Positions 19,351 through 27,872 of a stretch of 64,000 bases of DNA are shown here, piece by piece (position 1 is the stretch's first letter; each line of letters starts with the position of its first letter). A program made the position numbers and the translations under genes. The notes beneath the pieces were generated by a model. The model saw only the letters and a program-made list of their open reading frames with translations. It did no database searches and was not told where the DNA came from. The stretch is from NCBI GenBank assembly GCA_029269725.1, contig JARJHS010000002.1, positions 620,001 to 684,000 on the forward strand. The letters are read 5' to 3'. Source of the DNA: Pollutibacter soli. GTDB lineage: Bacteria; Bacteroidota; Bacteroidia; Chitinophagales; Chitinophagaceae.

Positions 19351-20499
19351 ATGAATTTGAAAAGACTGGCTATTATAAGTTCGCATCCTATCCAATACAA
19401 CGCGCCACTTTTCCGGTTATTAACCCAACGCGCCAGGATTAAGGTTAAGGTTTTCTATACGCTTGAAAAAAAAGCAGTGCAGTTCGATCGTGATTTTGGC
19501 AAAAGTATCGAATGGGATTTACCATTGATGGAAGGTTACGAATGGCAATATGTATCTAATGGCGGAAGTGATAAAAAAGATTTCTGGGGCGTTAAAAATC
19601 CTACGTTAGAAAAGGAAATTCAATACTGGACACCAGATGCAATAATGGTATACGGGTGGAATTACTACAGCCATCTGAGAGCCATGCACTATTTCCGGAA
19701 GCAAGCAACCGTCATTTTCCGTGGTGATTCAACATTGATTGACGAAGAGCCCGGATTGAAATCGTTTTTGCGGAGGAAATTTTTGAGTTGGGTTTATAAC
19801 GGAATTGACAAAGCGCTCTATACCGGTGAAAATAACAGGGCTTATTTTGTGGCCACCGGATTGAAGAGTAATCAATTAAAATTCGGTCCGCATGCGGTCG
19901 ATAACGAGCGGTTTGCAGAAGCTGCCGCAAATTTCAAAGATGAAGCCGATGAATTAAAAAAGTCAATGGGTATTTCTGCACATGAGAAAGTGATTGTTTT
20001 TGCCGGAAAATTTCAGCCTAAAAAAAATCCCTTACTGCTACTGAAAGCATTCAATGAGTTGAACCCAAAGCAAGCTCACCTGGTTTTTGTCGGCAATGGA
20101 GAACTTGAATCGGATATAAAGAATTCAGCCGAAAAAAATTCCTGCATCCATATTTTACCGTTTCAGAATCAACTGCGGATGCCACTGATTTATCAACTGT
20201 GCGATATATTCTGTCTGCCGTCTGCCGGACCGGGTGAAACCTGGGGACTGGCAGTAAATGAAGCCATGGCCTGCAGAAAAGCAGTACTTGTCAGTGACAA
20301 AGTGGGTTGCGCAGTGGACCTTGTGGATGATGGGCAGAACGGTTTTATTTTTAGGTCGGGTGATATGATTGATTTGAAAAAAAAGCTGAGCAACTTGTTG
20401 TTCATGAATGATACCAACGTTATGGGCAGCAAATCGTATGAGAAAATCCAGGAGTATTCGTATACTAAACTGGCTGAAAGTATAGAAACACTATTATAG
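19351..20499 (+). CDS. Glycosyltransferase family 4
   Basis: GT4 enzyme of 382 aa. RLAIISSHPIQYNAPLF at the N-terminus, KVIVFAGKFQPKKNPLLLLKAF at the start of the second domain and PGETWGLAVNEAMACRKAVL with the two conserved Glu of the EX7E motif. Clear ATG start 16 bases after the previous gene. Fits a polysaccharide-building role. Donor and linkage unknown. Confidence 0.9.
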   Translation: MNLKRLAIISSHPIQYNAPLFRLLTQRARIKVKVFYTLEKKAVQFDRDFGKSIEWDLPLMEGYEWQYVSNGGSDKKDFWGVKNPTLEKEIQYWTPDAIMVYGWNYYSHLRAMHYFRKQATVIFRGDSTLIDEEPGLKSFLRRKFLSWVYNGIDKALYTGENNRAYFVATGLKSNQLKFGPHAVDNERFAEAAANFKDEADELKKSMGISAHEKVIVFAGKFQPKKNPLLLLKAFNELNPKQAHLVFVGNGELESDIKNSAEKNSCIHILPFQNQLRMPLIYQLCDIFCLPSAGPGETWGLAVNEAMACRKAVLVSDKVGCAVDLVDDGQNGFIFRSGDMIDLKKKLSNLLFMNDTNVMGSKSYEKIQEYSYTKLAESIETLL

Positions 20500-20503
20500 A
20501 AAA

Positions 20504-21943
20504 ATTATCAGACAGTACAGCCAATATATTTTCTCGACTCTTTATTTCGTCTGCTTCCTGTTCAGTATAATAACAGACGCATATGGGGGAATAGGGTATG
20601 CACTATTAATTACATTGATCCTTGCCATTCTTTATAAGCTCGGTAAAGGGATAGTATTGCTTGAATCAATTGCATTAATGTACGTAATCACCTGCGTGGT
20701 GATGCCTATCCTGGGTTATGAAGTTTATAATTATAACCATTACCTCTCACGTGTTCTGGTTAAATACATGCAGGTTTCAGAACATACTTATTTCAGTTAT
20801 GCACTACCGGCAATATCGCTTTTTGTTTTCGCGATGACGTTGCCGATCAAATCGGAACAGACAACAGATATGGGCGCTGCGATTATGAAACAGTTTGCCC
20901 GGATACGTCAGATCAATAACCGTAATCCCAAACCCGGGATCGTCATTGTTTGTACGGGAATTGTCATGCTGTTTGTTTCCCGATTGCTTCCATCATCTTT
21001 GAGATTTGTAGGTGACCTGTTTTATTTTTCTTCTTTCGCGGCTATACTTTATGTGTATCATTCCGATAATCGAAAGCTCAAAATTATCCTGATCCCATTG
21101 TTTGTGGGTGTGCTCCTTGTAAGCGCGCTGAATTCTGCGATGTTTACGGTTATCGCCTATATGGGAGCGACAGTTTATTCTTTCTTTCTTATCGGATCCA
21201 AAGCAAGCCTCTTTAAAAAAATAACCATATTTCTTGCAGGAGTTGTTTTTATCCTGGTGTTGCAAAATGCAAAAAGTATATATCGTACTTACGTAATGCA
21301 AAAGCAGTACTCCGGAAATAAAGCTGAACTTTTTGCCGGCATTTTATACGATCAGTTTACCCGCGGCGATGCATTGATCGAAAAGGATGCTTTTTTCTTT
21401 GTATTTATCCGCATGAACCAGGGGTGGAATATCTCCAACGTGTTGAAAAAAATTCCTTCTCAACGGGAATATGAAAATGGCCGGCAGTTATTGCGCGTTG
21501 CCTTTGCATCGGTCATACCCAGGTTATTCTGGGCAGATAAACCGGAAGCCGGGGGGAAATTCAACATGCAGTATTATGCAGGTTTGAAGATTGAAGGATG
21601 GTCAACAAATATTGGTCCCTTGGGTGAAGCCTATGGAAATTTCGGAGTCGGCGGCGGAATTATTTATATGTTTTTATTGGGTTTATTTATTCGATGGATT
21701 TATAAAAAAGTATTCAAACTCGGAATAAAAACACCGTTGCTGATTCTTTGGTTACCTGTTCTTTTTTACCAGGTAACCTATTCCGCTGAAACCGATACTT
21801 TACAAATCCTTAACTCTCTGTTTAAAACATCATTTTTTATATATCTTATTTACCGCTTTTTGCCTTCATGGTTTGGTAAACAAAAAACTGGTGTATCAAA
21901 ACCAGTGCTACCCATGAGAAACACGATTGCGGCAAATAATTAG
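20504..21943 (+). CDS. Wzy-like O-antigen polymerase / membrane protein, unusual start
   Basis: Highly hydrophobic protein with about ten predicted helices and a large polar loop containing RMNQGWNISNVL and FWADKPEAGG, the plan of Wzy-type polysaccharide polymerases and oligosaccharide repeat ligases. The first conventional start is TTG at 20615. However, the open frame continues upstream to a stop at 20483-20485 and encodes a convincing first helix (YIFSTLYFVCFLF) followed by a second. No ATG, GTG or TTG lies there. I propose the ATT at 20504, five bases after the previous stop codon. A CTG at 20558 is another option. The family call is from hydropathy and pattern only. Confidence 0.75.
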   Translation: MIRQYSQYIFSTLYFVCFLFSIITDAYGGIGYALLITLILAILYKLGKGIVLLESIALMYVITCVVMPILGYEVYNYNHYLSRVLVKYMQVSEHTYFSYALPAISLFVFAMTLPIKSEQTTDMGAAIMKQFARIRQINNRNPKPGIVIVCTGIVMLFVSRLLPSSLRFVGDLFYFSSFAAILYVYHSDNRKLKIILIPLFVGVLLVSALNSAMFTVIAYMGATVYSFFLIGSKASLFKKITIFLAGVVFILVLQNAKSIYRTYVMQKQYSGNKAELFAGILYDQFTRGDALIEKDAFFFVFIRMNQGWNISNVLKKIPSQREYENGRQLLRVAFASVIPRLFWADKPEAGGKFNMQYYAGLKIEGWSTNIGPLGEAYGNFGVGGGIIYMFLLGLFIRWIYKKVFKLGIKTPLLILWLPVLFYQVTYSAETDTLQILNSLFKTSFFIYLIYRFLPSWFGKQKTGVSKPVLPMRNTIAANN

Positions 21944-21979
21944 ACCTCTGGACGAAAATCAAATTTCATCCTTCAACAC

Positions 21980-22801
21980 ATGAGTAAATTTTTCAGAGCA
22001 TTACCGGAATTTAAAGGGAAGCGAAGATTAGGTCGCCTCTTATTTAAAAACAAAATCAACGAAGCAAGAGATATCGAGATAACCGGGAAGATGGGCTGTC
22101 GATATAGCCTTCCAAATATTCGTGAAAATGTAGCATTCAGTATTTTTATTAACGGGATATATGAGGAAGATACATTTCGCTTTTTGCGTGATACTGTTCC
22201 ACCAGACGCATTATTTCTTGACCTTGGAATGAACATTGGATCAATTTCAATCCCGCTATGCAAAGCAAGGCCAGATATTAAAGTTGTTGGGATTGAAGCT
22301 TCGCCATGGGTAATGGGATATCTGGTAAAAAACATCAGTGTGAACAGTCTTGACAACAGGATAACCCCACATAATTATGCGCTGTTTGACGAAGACGACC
22401 AGGAACTGAAATTCCTCAGTCCGAAAGATCATTTTGGCCAGGGCTCATTATCACTGCACAATTCTTCCGAAGATGTTATTCTTGTGCATTCGATAAAACT
22501 GGATACGTTCCTGCAGAAAAACAAGATTCAAAAAGTTGGCTTTATAAAAATCGATATTGAAGGCTACGAATACTTTGCGTTCAAAGGTGGACTGGAATTG
22601 TTGAAAGGACCAGATGCTCCGGACATTCTGTTTGAATCAAGTGACAGAAATGAAAAACTGGCAGGTGTCGAACCAGGTGGATCCCAGAAAATTCTTCGCG
22701 ATGCCGGGTATAAAATTTATAAAATAGAAGATGGGAAAAAAGTGTTGCAGCATGACATTCTCACAACTGGTTTTTATATGTTGTTTGCGAGTAAGAAATA
22801 G
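21980..22801 (+). CDS. FkbM family methyltransferase
   Basis: SAM-dependent methyltransferase, 273 aa. LFLDLGMNIGSISI is motif I, VVGIEASPWVMGYL the next SAM contact and GFIKIDIEGYEYFAFKGG the FkbM signature. ATG start after a 36-base gap. Likely adds a methyl group to a sugar of the polysaccharide. It may cap chains, which would fit export through a Wzt with a terminus-reading domain. That link is inference. Confidence 0.9.
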   Translation: MSKFFRALPEFKGKRRLGRLLFKNKINEARDIEITGKMGCRYSLPNIRENVAFSIFINGIYEEDTFRFLRDTVPPDALFLDLGMNIGSISIPLCKARPDIKVVGIEASPWVMGYLVKNISVNSLDNRITPHNYALFDEDDQELKFLSPKDHFGQGSLSLHNSSEDVILVHSIKLDTFLQKNKIQKVGFIKIDIEGYEYFAFKGGLELLKGPDAPDILFESSDRNEKLAGVEPGGSQKILRDAGYKIYKIEDGKKVLQHDILTTGFYMLFASKK

Positions 22802-22813
22802 GTTGCTTGTTTG

Positions 22814-23821
22814 ATGAGTGAGAAACCAACGGTTTGCTGGATCGGGAGAAAAAGAAGCGATACTTTTTTTAGTATTGAAAAAGTATTCAGCAGTATCAAG
22901 CCTTTTCTGAAAGGGATTAATATACTTGAAAAACAGGCGCTGTCAAAATCAGCTGACCCGAAAAGTATTTTCAATAATGGAAGATATTTTTCAAAACAAC
23001 GTGCGGATTTGTATCATATCACTGGCGATGTACATTATGCCGCTATGTTTTTGCCGGGAGATAAAACTGTTTTAACGATTCATGACTGTGTTTTTCTTTA
23101 TCATCCTGACAGGTTCAAAAGAATTCTTCTGCGATGGCTTTGGTTAAAACTTCCTGCGAAAAGGGTAAAGTATATCACGACAATCTCTGAGAAATCAAAA
23201 GAAGAGATTCTGAAATTCTCGGGTTGTTCACCGGATAAAATCATTGTCATTCCCGATCCGGTTGATGCAGCATTTGTTCCGCGTTCGGTCAGGCCGGCTC
23301 ATGTAAAACCCCGGATTTTACAGATTGGTGTAAAGTCGAATAAAAACCTTGAACGTGTTGCAGAGGCACTGAAGGGTATCAATTGTACGCTTCACATCAT
23401 CGGGAAATTAAATGATAAGCAAACAGATCTGTTGAATAAAAACCAGGTTGACTTTACCAACCGTTTTAATATTTCTGAGGAGGAGTTGATCGAAACTTAT
23501 CATCAAAGTGATTTGCTCCTCTTCGCATCTCTTTATGAAGGATTTGGATTGCCGATTATAGAAGCGCAGGCTTCGGGAATTCCAGTCATTACCAGCAGCC
23601 TTGAACCAATGCGGTCAAATGCAGGTAATGGCGCACTGATCGTTGATCCGGAGAATATCGAATCCATCCGGCACGGCGTTCAGCAATTAATCAATGATAA
23701 ATCTTTACGCGAAAAATTGGTGGAAGAAGGATTTAGAAACGTTCAGCGTTTTCGACCGGAAGTTATTGCTGAGTCTTATCAACAGATTTATAAAAAAATA
23801 TTGGAAAGTATAGGCGAGTGA
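22814..23821 (+). CDS. Glycosyltransferase family 4
   Basis: GT4 enzyme. KPRILQIGVKSNKNLERV starts the donor domain, and YEGFGLPIIEAQASGIPVITS is the classic EX7E donor-binding segment. I chose ATG 22814 rather than the in-frame TTG 22811. The gene ends in a GTGA overlap with its neighbour. Of the GT-B enzymes here this is the most typical, so the family call is strong. Sugar specificity cannot be told. Confidence 0.92.
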   Translation: MSEKPTVCWIGRKRSDTFFSIEKVFSSIKPFLKGINILEKQALSKSADPKSIFNNGRYFSKQRADLYHITGDVHYAAMFLPGDKTVLTIHDCVFLYHPDRFKRILLRWLWLKLPAKRVKYITTISEKSKEEILKFSGCSPDKIIVIPDPVDAAFVPRSVRPAHVKPRILQIGVKSNKNLERVAEALKGINCTLHIIGKLNDKQTDLLNKNQVDFTNRFNISEEELIETYHQSDLLLFASLYEGFGLPIIEAQASGIPVITSSLEPMRSNAGNGALIVDPENIESIRHGVQQLINDKSLREKLVEEGFRNVQRFRPEVIAESYQQIYKKILESIGE

Positions 23822-24975
23822 GTACGAAAATGACTTCAAAAAAAAAGTTGCTGATAATTGTCGACTGGTTTTATCCGGGTTACAAAGCCGGAGGTCCGAT
23901 TCAATCAACATTGAATCTTGCTTTTGCTTTAAAAGACAAATACGAAATAAAAGTATTAACAACCGATACCGATCACGGCGAAACAACACCGTATCCGAAT
24001 GTTGAATCGGGAAAATGGATCCGCAATCTTGATCCGGAAATTCAGTGTTATTATATGCGTAAGTCCGGTTTAACTCTGGATGAGATCCGTAATCATATTA
24101 TTAAAGAGGATGCTGATTTTGTGTACCTGAATCACATGTTCTCTCCCAAGTTTGTAATCTACCCGATGTGGTTGAAATATTCAGGGAAATTAAAATCCAA
24201 GATGATGGTTGGTCCCCGCGGTGCATTATATAATAGTGCCCTCGCGGTGAAACCCTGGAAAAAATATCCGTTTCTGTGGCTACTGCAAACGCTTAAAATT
24301 CAGAAAAGAATCACTTTTCACGCGACAAATGACAGAGAAAAGAACGCAATTGAAAAGTTTTTTCCGGGTAGTAAAATAATTGTTGCTGACAATCTGCCAA
24401 AGTCAAATCAACCTGCATATATCGGGTTGGAAAAACTACCTGGTGAATTGAAATGCATTTTCATTTCGAGGATTGTTCCAATAAAAAATCTTTTGTACCT
24501 GCTAGAGGTGATGAAAGATCTTCAGGGAAATATTGAACTGACAATCGTTGGTCCGATGGAAGATGCAGGTTATTGGGAACTGTGCAGGGAAAAAATAAAA
24601 CAGTTTGGCCCGCATATAAAAGTGAATGTTCTTGGTCCGAAAAGTAATGACCTGCTTACCGGACTGATCCGCCAGCATCATTTATTTATTCTTCCTACTG
24701 AAGGAGAAAATTTTGGACATTCTATATTTGACGCTTTCCTTAGCGGAAGGCCGGTTCTGATAAGTGATCAGACTCCCTGGCATAAATTAACAGAGAAAAG
24801 AATCGGTTGGGATTTGCCACTGGCAGATAAATCAGCATTTTTGCGGAGCCTTGAGGAATCTGTGAGATGGAAACAGGAGGATTTCGATGAGCATGCAAAA
24901 TCTGCATGGCAATTTGGTTCCGCTTTTATAAAAGACCAAAAAAGAATCGAAGCATATCAAATGCTTTTTTCATGA
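23818..24975 (+). CDS. Glycosyltransferase family 4
   Basis: GT-B glycosyltransferase, 385 aa. LLIIVDWFYPGYKAGGPIQS is the typical opening, with the glycine pair near the acceptor site. KCIFISRIVPIKNLLYLL starts the donor domain and EGENFGHSIFDAFLSGRPVLIS is the donor loop with an Asp replacing the second conserved Glu. GTG start overlapping the previous stop (GTGA). It ends in an ATGA overlap with the acetyltransferase gene. This pair (GT4 followed by WcaF-like acetyltransferase) is a common arrangement. Confidence 0.9.
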   Translation: MSTKMTSKKKLLIIVDWFYPGYKAGGPIQSTLNLAFALKDKYEIKVLTTDTDHGETTPYPNVESGKWIRNLDPEIQCYYMRKSGLTLDEIRNHIIKEDADFVYLNHMFSPKFVIYPMWLKYSGKLKSKMMVGPRGALYNSALAVKPWKKYPFLWLLQTLKIQKRITFHATNDREKNAIEKFFPGSKIIVADNLPKSNQPAYIGLEKLPGELKCIFISRIVPIKNLLYLLEVMKDLQGNIELTIVGPMEDAGYWELCREKIKQFGPHIKVNVLGPKSNDLLTGLIRQHHLFILPTEGENFGHSIFDAFLSGRPVLISDQTPWHKLTEKRIGWDLPLADKSAFLRSLEESVRWKQEDFDEHAKSAWQFGSAFIKDQKRIEAYQMLFS

Positions 24976-25520
24976 AGACTGTAGATAATTCCACTTATAA
25001 AGTTACCATCGAAATCGGGGCCTCCCGGATTAAACAAATTCTCTGGTACCTGACGAATGTTATTTTTTTCAGGAATCCATTAAATATTATTTCTTCTTCA
25101 AAAGTGTTGCTGCTGAAGATTTTTGGCGCTGAACTGGGAGTTGGAGTAGTTGTGAAACCTGCGGTCAACATTAAGTTTCCATGGAAATTGAAAATTGGTA
25201 ACCATTCCTGGATCGGCGAAGGTGTATGGATTGATAATCTTTCTGAAGTTGTGATCGGTAATAACGTTACCTTATCGCAAGGCGCGCTTTTGCTTACCGG
25301 CAGTCATGATCATACCAAAACAAGTTTTGATTATCTGAGTTTTCCAATCGTCCTTGAAGATGGCGTATGGATAGGTTCAAAAGCGGTGGTATTTGGAAAT
25401 GTAACCTGCGGAACCCATAGCATTCTTGGAATAAACTCTGTAGCTGAATCCGATCTTAAACCATATACGATTTACAAAGGAAATCCTTCCGTACCAGTGA
25501 TCGAGCGTGTGATTGAGTAG
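24972..25520 (+). CDS. WcaF-like hexapeptide acetyltransferase
   Basis: Left-handed beta-helix O-acetyltransferase for sugars, 182 aa from ATG 24972 (ATGA overlap with the previous gene). A longer open frame from 24906 is a shadow of the upstream gene. Hexapeptide turns are visible in the order KIGNHSWIGEG, VVIGNNVTLSQGA, VWIGSKAVVFGNV and HSILGINSVAESDL. The catalytic His is probably in TGSHDHTK. It closes the long operon. The frame stays open for 75 codons beyond the TAG stop, see the gap entry. Confidence 0.88.
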   Translation: MKTVDNSTYKVTIEIGASRIKQILWYLTNVIFFRNPLNIISSSKVLLLKIFGAELGVGVVVKPAVNIKFPWKLKIGNHSWIGEGVWIDNLSEVVIGNNVTLSQGALLLTGSHDHTKTSFDYLSFPIVLEDGVWIGSKAVVFGNVTCGTHSILGINSVAESDLKPYTIYKGNPSVPVIERVIE

Positions 25521-25915
25521 TCCACCCCGGGTAAAAATTCCTGGCAATACTTAGTTCATTGCTATATCTCTCCCAACACAGTCAATACTTACCAGGCGCT
25601 ACCGATTCGTTTTACAAACAGCCTGATTTTCAAAAATATAGAGCTCTTTTTATACGGACTGACGATTCTAAACGTTTCAGTCATAAGCAATAAGAAGGCA
25701 AAATTCTTTAAATCCTGGCTGATTCTGATGCGACTGAATACTCCTTAATAAAGGTTAGTTCGTCCCAGAATGGCCGGTTTCGGTATTAAAAGACTAACCC
25801 TGTACCTTTGCGCGGGATACCAACTGTCGGGATTACCATCATTATTGCGAGGTTTGTTGTACCGTTTTTTCGAATCATTATTATCGGTAATAAAGAAAAG
25901 GTCAGATAAGTCATC
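25521..25915 (+). other. Gap of 395 bases between the operon and the E1 cassette
   Basis: No complete gene is seen. From 25521 to 25745 the frame of the preceding acetyltransferase stays open for 75 codons after its TAG stop, ending at TAA 25746-25748. The encoded peptide (for instance YQALPIRFTNSLIFKNIELFLYG, in parts) has no start codon except a late ATG and is not recognised. It may be a remnant or chance. The second half carries a promoter-like TACCTTTG at 25803-25810. Confidence 0.5.
25803..25810 (+). promoter_or_regulatory. Bacteroidota-type -7 element (TACCTTTG) for the E1/E2/ACP cassette
   Basis: Exact match to TAnnTTTG about 105 bases before the E1 start, in the only sizeable gap since the start of the operon. 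No clear TTG -33 element at the right spacing, only TTTCGG. Single matches of this short motif occur by chance, so this is suggestive only. Confidence 0.4.
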
Positions 25916-27868
25916 ATGAATAATACGCTGAATTTTAATGATGTGAATCATAAATTGTTGAAGACTGCACTGAGGATTAGAACAGTCGAAGAGAAATTTC
26001 TGCAGCTTTTTTCAGAGGGCAAACTTAATGGCACCGTTCATACCTGCGTCGGACAGGAATTTTCAGCGATCGCATTCGCGGGGCAGCTGAAAAAGAGGGA
26101 TTTTATCTTTTCCAATCATAGATGCCATGGCCATTACATCGCTTTTACCGGTGATGTACGTGGACTGCTGGCGGAACTTCTTGGTAAAAAGTCAGGTACT
26201 TGCGGTGGCATTGGAAGCAGTCAGCACCTCTGTCATAATAATTTTTACTCGAATGGGATCCAGGGAGGTATTGTTCCGGTGGCTGCAGGATATGCGTTGG
26301 CGAATAAATTGAAAAAGGCCAATGCGGTTGGAGTTGTCTTTATCGGAGATGGCACACTTGGCGAAGGTGCATTGTACGAGACCATGAACATCATCTCGAA
26401 ATGGGAAATTCCGCTCCTCATCGTTTGTGAGAATAATTTTTATGCTCAATCGACTGCTCAGAAAACCAATCTCGCGGGAGATATCTTATCCCGACCTGAG
26501 GCCTTTGGTATCAAGACCTGGAAAGGCGATACCTGGAACCCGGACCAGTTGATGAAAACCGCTGCAGAAGCAATTGATTATGTCAGGGAAGGAGTGAAGC
26601 CCGGATTTTTCCTGGTGGAGACATATCGTTTGAATGCGCACTCCAAGGGCGATGATGACAGGGATACTGAAGAAGTAAAAGCATATACTGAACGCGATTA
26701 TATCAATCAGTTCAAACGCGATTCGCTTTCCTATTATAATAACTATCACGGTACCATAACCGAAGAAATCGATGGTTTAGTGACGGAGATCCTGGCGGAA
26801 GAAGAATTGCCGATACAGGATTATTTTGAAGTTCAGGATGAAGTAAAGAACGATCGCTGGCAACAAATCGAACCAATTGCGAAACGCCAGGTGGAGTTAT
26901 TGAATCAATTCTTCAAAGAGCAAATCGTTAACGATGATCGCATGGTTTTCCTGGGAGAGGATATACTTTCTCCGTATGGTGGTGCTTTCAAAGTTGCAAG
27001 AGATCTTTCTTTTCTGAAACCCGATCGTGTTTTTTCAACTCCTATTTCTGAAGCAGCAATTACCGGTATCGCAAATGGGCTTGCGCTGAATGGTTTGAAG
27101 CCAATTGCGGAGATCATGTTTGGTGATTTTATTACGCTTGCATTTGATCAGATTGTGAATCATGCAAGTAAGTTTCACCACATGTTCAATAAAAAGATCA
27201 AATGCCCCGTAGTGGTACGTACTCCGATGGGAGGTAACAGGGGATATGGTCCTACTCACTCACAAACACTCGATAAATTCCTGATCGGCATCGATAATGT
27301 AAAAACAGTTGCACTTAATACATTTATCGATCCGGGTATTGTATACAAGTCGATTTATCGTGAAGAGCATCCGGTAGTGGTAATTGAGAATAAGGTTGAC
27401 TACGGCAAGAAGATCCTGCATAATGCTTTAAAGAACTATCGGTACGAAAGAAGTGAATCAGATTTCCCTGTGGTAAGGATTAGTCCTGCGATATCTGAAC
27501 CTACATTGACCATTGTCGCTTATGGCGGCATGGCGGACATGGTAGCAGGAATACTGGAACAGATATTTATTGAAACTGATCACAAAGCGGAATTGATTGT
27601 TCCCACCCTTATTTCTCAGCTCCCCATTGATGTAATAAAAGAATCGGCGTCACGAACAGGCAGCCTGGTGGTAATTGAAGAAGGAAGCCCGGTCGGAGGT
27701 ATTGGAAGTGAACTGATCGCGAGTATTATGGAATCGTCTGATCATTATATAAAAGCAAAAAGAATTGCGAGCCTGCCTGTGCCGATTCCATCGGTGAAAT
27801 CATTGGAGAATATTGTTCTCCCCGATAAAAACAGGATTATCAGGGAAATCGCAGAAAATTTCAATTAA
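25916..27868 (+). CDS. 2-oxoacid dehydrogenase E1, alpha and beta fused
   Basis: Thiamine-diphosphate enzyme that decarboxylates a 2-oxoacid and passes the acyl group to a lipoyl domain. Both E1 subunits are on one 650-aa chain. The alpha half (about 1-310) has the ThDP motif GDG (144-146) through NN (173-174) and RLNAHSKGDDDRD. The beta half (about 330-650) has VFLGEDI, ISEAAITGIANGLA, the GGNRGYGPTHSQ loop and KPIAEIMFGDF. Fused E1 is also known in branched-chain and acetoin-type complexes, so the substrate is open. The E2 gene starts four bases later. No E3 (lipoamide dehydrogenase) is encoded nearby, so it would have to be shared. Its location between polysaccharide genes suggests a biosynthetic rather than catabolic job. 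That is inference. Confidence 0.93.
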   Translation: MNNTLNFNDVNHKLLKTALRIRTVEEKFLQLFSEGKLNGTVHTCVGQEFSAIAFAGQLKKRDFIFSNHRCHGHYIAFTGDVRGLLAELLGKKSGTCGGIGSSQHLCHNNFYSNGIQGGIVPVAAGYALANKLKKANAVGVVFIGDGTLGEGALYETMNIISKWEIPLLIVCENNFYAQSTAQKTNLAGDILSRPEAFGIKTWKGDTWNPDQLMKTAAEAIDYVREGVKPGFFLVETYRLNAHSKGDDDRDTEEVKAYTERDYINQFKRDSLSYYNNYHGTITEEIDGLVTEILAEEELPIQDYFEVQDEVKNDRWQQIEPIAKRQVELLNQFFKEQIVNDDRMVFLGEDILSPYGGAFKVARDLSFLKPDRVFSTPISEAAITGIANGLALNGLKPIAEIMFGDFITLAFDQIVNHASKFHHMFNKKIKCPVVVRTPMGGNRGYGPTHSQTLDKFLIGIDNVKTVALNTFIDPGIVYKSIYREEHPVVVIENKVDYGKKILHNALKNYRYERSESDFPVVRISPAISEPTLTIVAYGGMADMVAGILEQIFIETDHKAELIVPTLISQLPIDVIKESASRTGSLVVIEEGSPVGGIGSELIASIMESSDHYIKAKRIASLPVPIPSVKSLENIVLPDKNRIIREIAENFN

Positions 27869-27872
27869 GAGT

